DNA of 13,376 nucleotides, taken from contig JAQULN010000032.1 in the NCBI GenBank assembly GCA_028718575.1, forward strand, positions 1 through 13,376. The letters are read 5' to 3'. The position numbers and the translations under genes are program-made. Positions 1 through 7,235 of the stretch are shown piece by piece. Under the pieces are notes generated by a model. It made no database searches and was not told the origin of the DNA. It worked only from the letters and a program-made list of their open reading frames with translations. The stretch's first letter is position 1. Every line of letters starts with the position of its first letter. Origin of the DNA: Candidatus Krumholzibacteriia bacterium. GTDB taxonomy: Bacteria > Krumholzibacteriota > Krumholzibacteriia > LZORAL124-64-63.

Positions 1-1
1 C

Positions 2-1789
2 GTGCGGCCGGCGGCCAGACTGGATGCCGAGGCGGTCGCGATCGCCCTGCGCAGCCACCCGCTTTTAGGCATCCTGATCGGCCCCTCCCGCCTCTATCCG
101 CAGCCGCCGTTCTCCGAGTCGGAGCTTGTCCGCGCCGTACTCGCGTTCGCAGCTCTGGGACGAGCGTTCGCCGCCGATCGTCCGGATGCCGCGACGCTCG
201 AGGAACTGGAGGTCAATCCCGCGGTTGCCAACGGCGGCCGGCTGCTCGCCCTCGACGGGGTCGGGCTGGTGTCGCAACGGAAGTGGCCGTCGGTCGAGCG
301 CCCGACCGCCAAGATCCGCCCTCTGCTGGAACCGCGCAGCGCTGTCGTGATGGGCGTCAGCACCAAAGGCGCCAATCCCGGTCGCATCATCCTGGAAAAC
401 CTCCTGCGCAGCGACGGCCCGGTGCGCGACGATCTGGCCGTGATTCACCCGCGCGAGGATTCGATCGCCGGCGTGCCGTGCTATCCGAATTGCGCCGCGC
501 TGCCTGCCAAGGTCGATCTGGCCGTGGTCGCGATTCCTGCCGAGGGCGCACTGGCGGCCATTACCGACCTGGTCGAGACCGACAAAACCGAATCGATCAT
601 CCTGATTCCCGGCGGGTTCGCCGAGACCGGCGCGACCGAACTCGCCACCGCGATCGAGGCGCAACTCGCCCGGGGGCGCACCGGCGACGGCCGGGGACCG
701 GTGATGGTCGGCGGCAACTGCCTCGGCATCGTCAGTCGCGATCAGTACAACACCTTCTTCATTCCTCTCTACAAGCTGCCGTTCAGCCCGGCCCAGGGCG
801 GCAACCTGGCGATCGTCAGTCAATCGGGAGCCTATCTGGTGACCTTCGCCAGCAACTACGACGGTGTCATCCAGCCCCGCGCCAGTATCAGCTACGGCAA
901 TCAGATGGACCTGACGGTAGCGGATTTCCTGTGGCATTTCGTGGCGGACGCGCGGGTCGACACGGTGGCTTGCTACATCGAGGGGTTCAAGCCCGGCGAC
1001 GGAGCGCGTTGCCTCGACGCCATCGGCGAGGCCCGCCGGCGCGGCAAGCGCGTCGTGGTTTTCAAGGCCGGCAAAACGCCGTTGGGCGCTCAGGCTGCCG
1101 CGAGCCATACCGCGTCCCTGGCCGGCGACTACCGCGTGGCGCAGGCCTGCCTGCAGCATGCCGGCGCGGACGTGGCGGCCACGCTGGACGAATTCGAGGA
1201 TCTTTTAAAGACCTTCACCCTGCTTGGCGGGCGGCGCGTGACCGGCCGCCGCGTCGGCGTTCTGAGCAACGCCGGATTCGAATGCAGCACGGTGACCGAT
1301 GCGCTCGGCGACCTCGAACTGGCGCCTTTCGACGCGGCCACGCGCGCGGCGTTGGACGCGGCGCTGCCGGGCATCGCCCACCGCGATAATCCCGTCGACG
1401 CCACGCCGATGGCGGGAAACGAAGCCTACGCAGCAGCGTCAGGGGCGATCCTCGCCTGTCCGCAGGTCGACGCCGTGATCCTCTCGGCCGTGCCGGTGAC
1501 GGGCGCCCTGGAAACGCTCGCGCGCGCCGCCGATGGGAGCCATGGCGAGGACATCGATCGTCCAAGCTCTTTGGGGCGACGCTGGCTGCCGTTGCTCGCC
1601 GATTGCGCCAAACCGGTCGTGGTGGTGATCGATTCCGGGGCTCTCTACGACCCGCTCTGCCGCCAGCTCGAAGCCGCTGGTGTGCCGGTGTTTCGCAAGA
1701 TCGACCGCGCCGTCCGCGCCCTCGCCGCGTTCTGCCGTCCCGCCGGCCGGAGACCGGTCGAGGATGGGGTGCGGGCGTCGGACCGATAA
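2..1789 (+). CDS. NDP-forming acyl-CoA synthetase (acetate-CoA ligase, ADP-forming type), 5' end cut by window
   Basis: Enzymes of this superfamily interconvert acyl-CoA, ADP/GDP and phosphate with free acid, CoA and ATP/GTP through a phosphohistidine. The reading frame is open to the window edge, so the true start lies upstream. Visible residues 1-93 look like the end of an ATP-grasp (beta) domain, with ELEVNP at 68-73 matching the metal-binding E-x-NP element and LLALDGVG at 81-88. A Rossmann CoA-binding domain follows (about 104-225, AVVMGVS at 114-120), then a ligase-CoA domain with GGNCLGIV (237-244; the family usually has GPNCLG), SQSGA (273-277) and AASHTASLAG (366-375), whose His369 is the expected phosphorylated histidine. 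The order beta-alpha is permuted compared with the common alpha-beta fusion. The 19-bp gap to sppA suggests cotranscription. Substrate cannot be told from sequence; a protein-acetyltransferase fusion is not seen. Confidence 0.88.
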   Translation: MRPAARLDAEAVAIALRSHPLLGILIGPSRLYPQPPFSESELVRAVLAFAALGRAFAADRPDAATLEELEVNPAVANGGRLLALDGVGLVSQRKWPSVERPTAKIRPLLEPRSAVVMGVSTKGANPGRIILENLLRSDGPVRDDLAVIHPREDSIAGVPCYPNCAALPAKVDLAVVAIPAEGALAAITDLVETDKTESIILIPGGFAETGATELATAIEAQLARGRTGDGRGPVMVGGNCLGIVSRDQYNTFFIPLYKLPFSPAQGGNLAIVSQSGAYLVTFASNYDGVIQPRASISYGNQMDLTVADFLWHFVADARVDTVACYIEGFKPGDGARCLDAIGEARRRGKRVVVFKAGKTPLGAQAAASHTASLAGDYRVAQACLQHAGADVAATLDEFEDLLKTFTLLGGRRVTGRRVGVLSNAGFECSTVTDALGDLELAPFDAATRAALDAALPGIAHRDNPVDATPMAGNEAYAAASGAILACPQVDAVILSAVPVTGALETLARAADGSHGEDIDRPSSLGRRWLPLLADCAKPVVVVIDSGALYDPLCRQLEAAGVPVFRKIDRAVRALAAFCRPAGRRPVEDGVRASDR

Positions 1790-1795
1790 CCGAAC

Positions 1796-1800
1796 AGGAG
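1796..1800 (+). promoter_or_regulatory. Ribosome binding site deciding the sppA start
   Basis: AGGAG lies 8 bases before the ATG at 1809. The frame is open further upstream to about 1680, inside the preceding gene. This Shine-Dalgarno match, together with the hydrophobic N-terminus that begins right after the ATG, fixes 1809 as the start. Confidence 0.7.
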
Positions 1801-1808
1801 TCGTCCTC

Positions 1809-3590
1809 ATGCGGAAGTTCTGGATCGTATTTCTGGTGATCGCCGTGCTCTTGGTCGGCGGCCTCGGCTTGCTCTGGAAATCGGTTACGTCGCTGGACCG
1901 CACCTCGGGCGCCGCCAAGGGCAGGGTCCTCCACTGGCAGGCCTCGGACGCCTATCCAGAACAGGCTCCCTCCGGCTTCATGGAGCACATGATGGCCGGC
2001 GACGGCATGACCCATCACGAGTTGCTCTTCGGCCTGAAACGCGCCGCCGCCGATCCGGATGTCGAAGCGCTGGTCCTGGACCTGCGGGGCGTCATGCTGA
2101 ATTGGGCGCAGCTCGAGGAGCTGCATGGTGCGGTGACGCACGTCCGTCAAGCCGGCAAGACCGTCTGGGCCTACATCGAATCCGGCGGCAACGCGGATTT
2201 CGCGCTCGCGTCGGCGGCTGATCGCATCGCCATGGCGCCGGAGGGCAACCTCATGGTGCTCGGCATTGCCGCCGAACTCGCGTTCCTGCGGGACACCCTC
2301 GGCAAACTGGGCATCGCAGCGGATTATCTGCACGTCGGCCAGTACAAGAGCGCGCCCGAGCAACTCACCCGCACTGAGGCCAGCGAGGCGAACCGTGAGA
2401 TGACGACCAGTCTGGTCGAGGGGCGCTACCGGCTCCTGGTCGATTTGATCGCACAAGGCCGCGGCCGCGACGCGGCGACGGTCCAGCGCTGGATCGATGT
2501 CGGACTTTATGACAGCGAATCGGCGCTCGCGGCGGGGCTGGTCGATACGCTGCTCGATGACAGCGCCCTGCTCGGCGACATCTACCCCAAGGACGACATC
2601 GCCGACCTTGCCGCCTACGCCCGCCGGGGCCAGCGCGGATCATCGCGCCACCAGGTCGCGCTGGTGGTCGCGGCCGGCACGATCTACCCGGGCGAGTCGA
2701 GGTACGACAACATGCTCGGCCGAGTGCTGGGCAGCGATACCGTGATCGAGCAACTCGCCCGCGCGCGGCGCGACGAGAACATCGGGGCCGTGGTGTTGCG
2801 CGTTCACAGCCCCGGCGGCAGCGCGTTGGCGAGTGATCTGATCTGGCGCGAGGTCGAGCGCGTGCGCGAAGTCAAACCGGTCATCGTCAGCATGGGCGGT
2901 TACGCGGCGAGCGGCGGCTACTATATCGCCTGCGGCGCCGATTCGATTTTTGCCGACGCGGGCACGCTGACGGGCTCGATCGGCGTTTTCGCGGGCAAAC
3001 TGAACTGCGCGGAGCTCTACGCCAAGCTCGGCGTGCACCGAGAGTTCATCACCCGCGGCGAGAATGCGCTCTTATGGTCTGATGACAGCGGATTTACGCC
3101 GCCACAGCGCAAGCTCTTCCAGGAACAACTGGATCGCTTCTACGAGCGTTTCTTGGCGAAGGTCGCCGCGGGCCGCGGCTTGAGCCGCGACCAGGTGGCC
3201 GCGGTGGCTCAGGGCAGGGTTTGGACCGGCGAGCAGGCTCTGGCGCACGGCCTGGTCGACGGCGTGGGCAGTCTGGATCGGGCGCTCGCTGCCGCCAAGG
3301 CCATGCTCGATCTAGCGCCCGACGAGCGCGTACAACTGCGGATCTATTCCAAACAGCTGAGCTGGATCGAGCGGACCATGCTCGACGCGCTGCGTTCCCG
3401 CGCGGGATCCGACTGGTCGCGCCTGGCCTGGGAGGGTGCGTCGGCAGGATTGCCCGAACCGTTCGCCGCGTCCGCGGCCGCTGTCGCGCGAGCTGGTCTG
3501 GGCGATGTCATTCCGCTATTGGACGGCCGGCCGCTGGCGCTGATGGCCTGGCGGGACGCACCCCGTCACGGGTCGGTCTCGCAACCGTAG
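1809..3590 (+). CDS. sppA: Signal peptide peptidase SppA, long (67K) type
   Basis: SppA is a membrane-anchored serine protease that degrades cleaved signal peptides after secretion, using a Ser-Lys dyad shared between two tandem domains. The product is 593 residues, close to the size of the E. coli enzyme. It starts with a short charged stretch and one membrane anchor (about residues 4-23), which should leave the rest in the periplasm. The N-terminal half carries VGQYKSAPE (176-184) with the general-base Lys180. The C-terminal half carries VHSPGGSA (332-339) and GGYAASGGYY (363-372) with nucleophile Ser368, followed by LTGSIGVFAG (387-396). Both catalytic residues are present, so it should be active. 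It follows the acyl-CoA synthetase by 19 bp. Its last 25 bp overlap the end of the convergent lipoprotein gene. Confidence 0.95.
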   Translation: MRKFWIVFLVIAVLLVGGLGLLWKSVTSLDRTSGAAKGRVLHWQASDAYPEQAPSGFMEHMMAGDGMTHHELLFGLKRAAADPDVEALVLDLRGVMLNWAQLEELHGAVTHVRQAGKTVWAYIESGGNADFALASAADRIAMAPEGNLMVLGIAAELAFLRDTLGKLGIAADYLHVGQYKSAPEQLTRTEASEANREMTTSLVEGRYRLLVDLIAQGRGRDAATVQRWIDVGLYDSESALAAGLVDTLLDDSALLGDIYPKDDIADLAAYARRGQRGSSRHQVALVVAAGTIYPGESRYDNMLGRVLGSDTVIEQLARARRDENIGAVVLRVHSPGGSALASDLIWREVERVREVKPVIVSMGGYAASGGYYIACGADSIFADAGTLTGSIGVFAGKLNCAELYAKLGVHREFITRGENALLWSDDSGFTPPQRKLFQEQLDRFYERFLAKVAAGRGLSRDQVAAVAQGRVWTGEQALAHGLVDGVGSLDRALAAAKAMLDLAPDERVQLRIYSKQLSWIERTMLDALRSRAGSDWSRLAWEGASAGLPEPFAASAAAVARAGLGDVIPLLDGRPLALMAWRDAPRHGSVSQP

Positions 3591-4519
3591 CGGTGCAGAT
3601 CCAACCCCGCCGGAAGTCGCTGCAGGAGACGGACCGCGCGGCGTTCGTCCAGGGAAGGGTCGGCGCGCAGTGGGGGAGCGGCTCCCCACAGCAAGTGTGT
3701 CCGGTCCGGCGAATGGCCCCACAAGAACAAGCAATGGCCAAGTTCGTGGGCGAGGCCGCGAACGGCGTACGGCCTTGCCGACGCGCGGCTGTAGTTGTCG
3801 CCAGCGGCGATCCGCATGCGCAGCGGCCGGCCGTCGGCGTCGTAGCGGGTCAACTGGACCTGCAGAGGCGGCCGGAGCAGACTGCCGGCATAGTGGGCCA
3901 GGCGGACGCCCCAGGCGGCGTCGTCGGTCCAGACGAAGAGCGGCTCCGTTTCGCCGGTGTTCCAGAGTGTGACCGCCTCGCGCAGGCAGGCCGCCAGATC
4001 CACGTCGCCACTCTGTGCCGGTGGGGACCCGACCGGGACCGGGCTGCCGGGCCAGTGCGTCACAACGGCGTCGAAACGCGGCGTGAGCAGGTCCCGCAAC
4101 ATGGCGACCAGATCGGGGTAGGCGGGCGAATCGATCGCTAGCCGCGGCAGCGGCGGCGTCGCCGACAGAGCGGCAAGATCGGCTACCTGCATCCCGAGCC
4201 AGAACGTGTCCGCCGGGGTCAGGCGCAAGTCAGCCGGGTCGCTGACGGCTGTGATGCCGTTCAGGCGCCAGCGGTAGCGTTCGCCGCGGACGCTCAGAAC
4301 CGCGGATCCGGTGTGCCGGCCGGCGGGCTCGAGGTCGGCCGACCAGCGCCACAACCAGGCGCCGTCAGATACCTGCAGCCATTCCTTCAGACCGCCGGGC
4401 CAGGTGCCGAAAGTGTCGGCGACGGGCTCCAGCGGCGAATCGGACCGGCTGCAGCCGGCCAGCAGCCAGCCGGCGAGCAGGGCGGTGGGCAGTCCGAGCG
4501 AGATCCAACGGCCGAGCAT
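3566..4519 (-). CDS. Predicted lipoprotein with metzincin-like zinc protease motif
   Basis: The 317-residue product begins with a lipoprotein signal peptide: MLGRW, a hydrophobic core, then LLAGC (19-23) with Cys23 as the predicted lipidated residue. The next residue is Ser rather than Asp, so outer-membrane sorting is plausible if the cell is Gram-negative. Near the C-terminus is HELGHCLFLWGHS (258-270), which gives His258, Glu259, His262 and a possible third ligand His269. This resembles bacterial matrixin-like predicted proteases with HELGHALGLWGHS. Here the usual Gly after the second His is Phe (265), and the expected Met-turn region reads THLLWG. A preceding segment, DLAACLREAVTLWN (174-187), fits the helix seen in such proteins. 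The start was chosen for the signal peptide and a GCAGGCAGGT stretch just upstream; an in-frame extension reaches 4681 but adds non-secretory sequence. The function is unproven. The gene is divergent from the polysaccharide unit and overlaps the end of sppA. Confidence 0.75.
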   Translation of the reverse strand: MLGRWISLGLPTALLAGWLLAGCSRSDSPLEPVADTFGTWPGGLKEWLQVSDGAWLWRWSADLEPAGRHTGSAVLSVRGERYRWRLNGITAVSDPADLRLTPADTFWLGMQVADLAALSATPPLPRLAIDSPAYPDLVAMLRDLLTPRFDAVVTHWPGSPVPVGSPPAQSGDVDLAACLREAVTLWNTGETEPLFVWTDDAAWGVRLAHYAGSLLRPPLQVQLTRYDADGRPLRMRIAAGDNYSRASARPYAVRGLAHELGHCLFLWGHSPDRTHLLWGAAPPLRADPSLDERRAVRLLQRLPAGLDLHRYGCETDP

Positions 4520-4581
4520 GGTGCGACCTGCCTGCGGGAGGGGGCCGGCTGCGGGTTGCAGACGGCGCGCCCGCTCGGTTG

Positions 4582-4597
4582 CCGGTTCCGGAACCGG
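4582..4597. promoter_or_regulatory. Perfect 16-bp palindrome, operator candidate
   Basis: CCGGTTCCGGAACCGG reads the same on both strands. It lies 13 bp upstream of the predicted -35 box of the co-polymerase promoter and about 63 bp upstream of the divergent lipoprotein start. This is a typical place for a dimeric regulator. The regulator is unknown, and no transcription factor gene lies in the window. In GC-rich DNA a chance palindrome of this length is uncommon but possible. Confidence 0.4.
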
Positions 4598-4610
4598 GGC
4601 ACAAAAAGAA

Positions 4611-4639
4611 TTGGCCGGAGTTTGGACCATCGTTATCCT
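4611..4639 (+). promoter_or_regulatory. Sigma70-like promoter candidate for the co-polymerase/BY-kinase unit
   Basis: TTGGCC (4611-4616) and TATCCT (4634-4639) are separated by 17 bp and each matches the consensus at 4 of 6 positions. An A-rich ACAAAAAGAA (4601-4610) precedes them and could act as an UP-like element. This is sequence inference only. Confidence 0.35.
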
Positions 4640-4767
4640 TGCAGGCGCGGCGGCGACGGTGACATCGACGGCGGACATCATGCAAGGGAGTGACCACGGC
4701 GGTTGCCGCCGCCCAGGAAATCCGCCGGCCGCATGGTGAATCTGACGGCTGCGCGGGTAGCGGAAGG

Positions 4768-6378
4768 ATGTCAGGGTTGATCGATCCCTATCTCGACGAG
4801 GAAGGCGGCGGCAAGAACCGTTTCGATCCGTTCGCCATCCTGCGGATGTTCTGGCGGCGCAAGTGGCTGTTTCTGGTGCCGTTCGGCCTCTGCCTGGCGA
4901 TGGCGGCCGTCGCCATCAAGACGATGACGCCGATCTTCGAGTCGGCGGCGCAGATCCGCGTGGTCTACGAAATGACCAGCAGCCGCCTGCTCGACGACGA
5001 ATCGCGGCGGTTCCGGCGCCCGCAGGATATGGACCAGGCCACGCTGTCGAACATCTGGAACATCGTGACGTCACCGAAATTCGTCGATCTGGTTGTGCGG
5101 GAATCGCGTCTCTACACCGGGCGCGCGCAATTGCCCGAGAGCGATCAGGAGGTGATCCCGGCGACGTTGACTCCAGAGGAGATGCGGGCGGTCCGGCGGG
5201 AGTCGGCCCGGTTCCGCGCCAAGCTTCGCGTGCGCCGCGAGGGGGACCAGCTCTTCGACATCGGCGTCCGCGATGTCGATCCGCGCCAGGCGTACATTCT
5301 GGCCAGGGTGGTGTTCGACCGGTTCCTGGAGGAAGAACGCGCGACGCGGACCGCTCCGCGCACGGCGACGCGGGACTTCCTGGCGCGGCAGCGCACGACC
5401 TATGAACTGGCGCTGAAAGCCGCCGAAGACTCCCTGGCCAGTTTCCAGCGCTCGATCCTGACGGAGTCGTTGGCCGGCAACCCGATCAACGCCAACAACT
5501 TGAATACTGCCGAAGCCAGCCTGCGCAATCTGCAGGATCAGTACTACAACACCGACATCAACGAGATGGCTGGACTCGAGCAACGGGCGAGGGGAGTCAC
5601 GGGCGACGTTCCCGGGATCAACGCGTTGTTGCGCGACAACGAGGTCGTGCAGGTACTGCAAGATCTCCGCGAGCTGGAGTTCTCCCGCATGATCGGCAGC
5701 GGCTCGCTGAATCTGGCCAACGATCTCGGGCAGGCGCGGGTCCGCTTGAACAGTCTGATCGAATCGCGGGTGGCCCGCCAGTATTCCCAGCTTGGCACGA
5801 TGGATCGCGAGTCCGTGATCCAGTACCTCTACTTCATGGTCTACCGCGAAGCCAAGGGACGTGTCCTGGAGAATCTCTCGCGCCATGTCCGCAATTACCG
5901 TGAGTTTACGACTCGCCAACCCATCCAATCGGCGCGCTTGGCGGAGTTGGAGGAAGAAGTCGTCAACCGACGCAATCTCCTGGATTCGATCGAGCGCGAA
6001 ATCACCCAGCAGACACTCAATTTGGAAGCCAGTCTCGCCGAGGTCGGCTATCGAATCGAAGTGCGGCGCGATCCCCGGCCGCCAAGCCGCCCCGTCGAGC
6101 CGGACAAACTCAAGCTGAGTTTCATGGCGTTCGTGCTCTCGCTGGCGATCGGGTTCGGACTCGTCGTGATCTCGATCCTGTTGGATCGCACGTTCACGGC
6201 GGTTGCCGATATCGAGCAGGCCCTGCGGCTGCCCGTCATCGGGACCCTGCCGATGATTCAGGACGAACATTTCCAGCGTAAACAACGGTTGCGCCTGCTG
6301 CGCTGGTTCGTGCTCGTGATCCTGATCCTGGGCGTCGCGGCGGGGTTCCTATTCTATATCTATCCGCGCATGAACTGA
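4768..6378 (+). CDS. Wzz/GumC-family polysaccharide co-polymerase with an extra C-terminal membrane segment
   Basis: Such inner-membrane proteins set the chain length of surface polysaccharides or help their export. From the ATG at 4768 the product is 536 residues. TM1 spans about 33-51, just after the basic WRRKW typical of Wzz proteins. A large, charged, probably coiled-coil periplasmic region follows, with helical stretches near 190-235 and 385-425. The proline-rich RDPRPPSRPVEP (434-445) leads into TM2 (449-471), the hallmark of the family C-terminus. LPVIGTLP (488-495) matches the linker that in Wzc-like proteins leads into a kinase domain. Here it leads instead to a third TM (about 512-531) and a five-residue tail. 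The kinase is the next gene, 14 bp away. The start is uncertain: ATG 4768 has its purine tract directly abutting; TTG 4777 has GGAAGGA at good spacing; GTG 4690 would add 26 unconvincing residues. Confidence 0.85.
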   Translation: MSGLIDPYLDEEGGGKNRFDPFAILRMFWRRKWLFLVPFGLCLAMAAVAIKTMTPIFESAAQIRVVYEMTSSRLLDDESRRFRRPQDMDQATLSNIWNIVTSPKFVDLVVRESRLYTGRAQLPESDQEVIPATLTPEEMRAVRRESARFRAKLRVRREGDQLFDIGVRDVDPRQAYILARVVFDRFLEEERATRTAPRTATRDFLARQRTTYELALKAAEDSLASFQRSILTESLAGNPINANNLNTAEASLRNLQDQYYNTDINEMAGLEQRARGVTGDVPGINALLRDNEVVQVLQDLRELEFSRMIGSGSLNLANDLGQARVRLNSLIESRVARQYSQLGTMDRESVIQYLYFMVYREAKGRVLENLSRHVRNYREFTTRQPIQSARLAELEEEVVNRRNLLDSIEREITQQTLNLEASLAEVGYRIEVRRDPRPPSRPVEPDKLKLSFMAFVLSLAIGFGLVVISILLDRTFTAVADIEQALRLPVIGTLPMIQDEHFQRKQRLRLLRWFVLVILILGVAAGFLFYIYPRMN

Positions 6379-6392
6379 CGGAGAGGGACGCC

Positions 6393-7085
6393 ATGGCCAA
6401 GAAGCGGAAGCACAAGAGCGGCGGCGGACTGTTCGACATCGAGTCGCCGATGGCTATCGAGCTGCGGCGCATCATGATTCGCCTCGGCCGCCAGATCGAC
6501 CTCGAGCGCAAACGCGCCTTGCTGATCACCAGCGCGGAGCGGGGAGAAGGCAAGAGCTTGTTTGCTCTGCATTTCGCGCTCGTGTTGGCCTATCATCTGC
6601 AGAAGAAGATCCTTTTGTTGGACGCGGACGTCCGGCGGCCGGTTCAGCATACGGTATTTCAAGTGCCGCTTTCACCGGGATTTGCCGAATTGCTGGCGGG
6701 GACGCTGCCCGTGAAGGAGGCGATCCGCCCGACCAAGGTCAAGAACCTGGGCTTTCTGCCGGCGGGGTTGGGCGGCGGCAATCCCAGCCGCTTGTTCAGC
6801 GGCGACCGGGTCCGCGATACCGTCCGCGAGTTGCACGAGTTCTACGATATCGTTCTGCTTGACTCGCCGCCGGTCGTGCCGGTCTCTGATCCGCTGCACT
6901 ACCTGTCGGGCGTCGACGGTGTCTTGTATCTGGTGATGGCGGGCCAGACCCATCGCGACGTGACTCAACGCGGCGTCGAGATCCTGCGCTCGGCCGGGGC
7001 CAACATTCTGGGGGTGGTGGCGAACAACCTCGCCGAGGTTCTGCCTTACTACTACGACCGCAAGTACTACGGCTATTCTCGGTGA
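6393..7085 (+). CDS. Bacterial tyrosine kinase-like ATPase (CpsD/CapB/Wze family), stand-alone
   Basis: BY-kinases autophosphorylate a C-terminal tyrosine cluster and, together with a Wzz-type membrane partner, control polysaccharide synthesis and export from the cytoplasmic face. The 230-residue product has Walker A TSAERGEGKS (46-55, Lys54), Walker A' ILLLDADVRRP (73-83) and Walker B YDIVLLDSPP (151-160), all in BY-kinase form. Its tail, YYYDRKYYGY (219-228), holds six tyrosines, the expected autophosphorylation cluster. The N-terminal E23-x2-R26-x3-R30 is close to, but spaced differently from, the EX2RX2R oligomerisation motif. A strong SD-like GGAGAGGG (6380-6387) lies in the 14-bp gap after the co-polymerase, so the two are almost certainly one operon. 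The kinase is separate from its membrane partner, as in Firmicutes and some other phyla. Confidence 0.9.
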   Translation: MAKKRKHKSGGGLFDIESPMAIELRRIMIRLGRQIDLERKRALLITSAERGEGKSLFALHFALVLAYHLQKKILLLDADVRRPVQHTVFQVPLSPGFAELLAGTLPVKEAIRPTKVKNLGFLPAGLGGGNPSRLFSGDRVRDTVRELHEFYDIVLLDSPPVVPVSDPLHYLSGVDGVLYLVMAGQTHRDVTQRGVEILRSAGANILGVVANNLAEVLPYYYDRKYYGYSR

Positions 7086-7127
7086 GCGTCGCCCATGGTC
7101 CCGGCAGCAGCCCGCTACGCGACGCTC
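7084..7127 (+). terminator. Possible terminator hairpin after the BY-kinase
   Basis: GAGCGTCGC (7084-7092), which begins inside the TGA stop codon, pairs perfectly over 9 bp with GCGACGCTC (7119-7127). The 26-nt loop is long and there is no T-run, so it may be a weak terminator, a 3'-end stabiliser, or chance. Confidence 0.3.
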
Positions 7128-7152
7128 CAAGGAGGCGACAGGAGCGCCCCGA

Positions 7153-7171
7153 GGCGGGCGGCGTCGCGCAG
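7153..7171. repeat. 19-bp direct repeat, copy 1
   Basis: GGCGGGCGGCGTCGCGCAG occurs here and again, identical, at 7253-7271, exactly 100 bp later. This copy is in the open intergenic region; the second is in the loop of the large hairpin. The GCGTCGC core also occurs at 7086-7092, in the first hairpin. Confidence 0.8.
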
Positions 7172-7235
7172 TGCGATACGTTCGCTCACCGCTAGCAGCG
7201 TGGTCGAACGCTGTCGCTGCTGTTGGCGATGGATA

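Larger units (their letters stand above)
4520..4767. other. Divergent intergenic control region
   Basis: This stretch of roughly 250 bp separates the minus-strand lipoprotein gene from the plus-strand polysaccharide co-polymerase gene. It holds a perfect 16-bp palindrome (4582-4597), an A-rich tract (4601-4610) and a sigma70-like promoter candidate (4611-4639) pointing at the co-polymerase. No convincing promoter for the lipoprotein gene was seen. Open frames cross it on both strands, but their amino-acid content looks non-coding. Confidence 0.6.

Noticed and set aside
1215..2456. Minus-strand open frame of 413 codons opposite the acyl-CoA synthetase and sppA
   Set aside because: Low-complexity Arg/Gly/Pro/Ala-rich translation with no domain. 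It is the shadow of two well-supported genes.
3221..4141. Plus-strand open frame of 306 codons crossing the end of sppA into the lipoprotein gene
   Set aside because: It overlaps sppA in another frame and is antisense to the lipoprotein gene. Its composition is non-protein-like and it has no start signal.
4520..4681. N-terminal extension of the lipoprotein reading frame up to 4681
   Set aside because: It would bury the signal peptide and lipobox behind 54 residues. The start at 4519 has a plausible SD and gives a textbook lipoprotein N-terminus.
5071..6285. Minus-strand open frame of 404 codons opposite the co-polymerase
   Set aside because: It is fully antisense to a gene with clear Wzz features, and its composition looks like a reverse-strand shadow.
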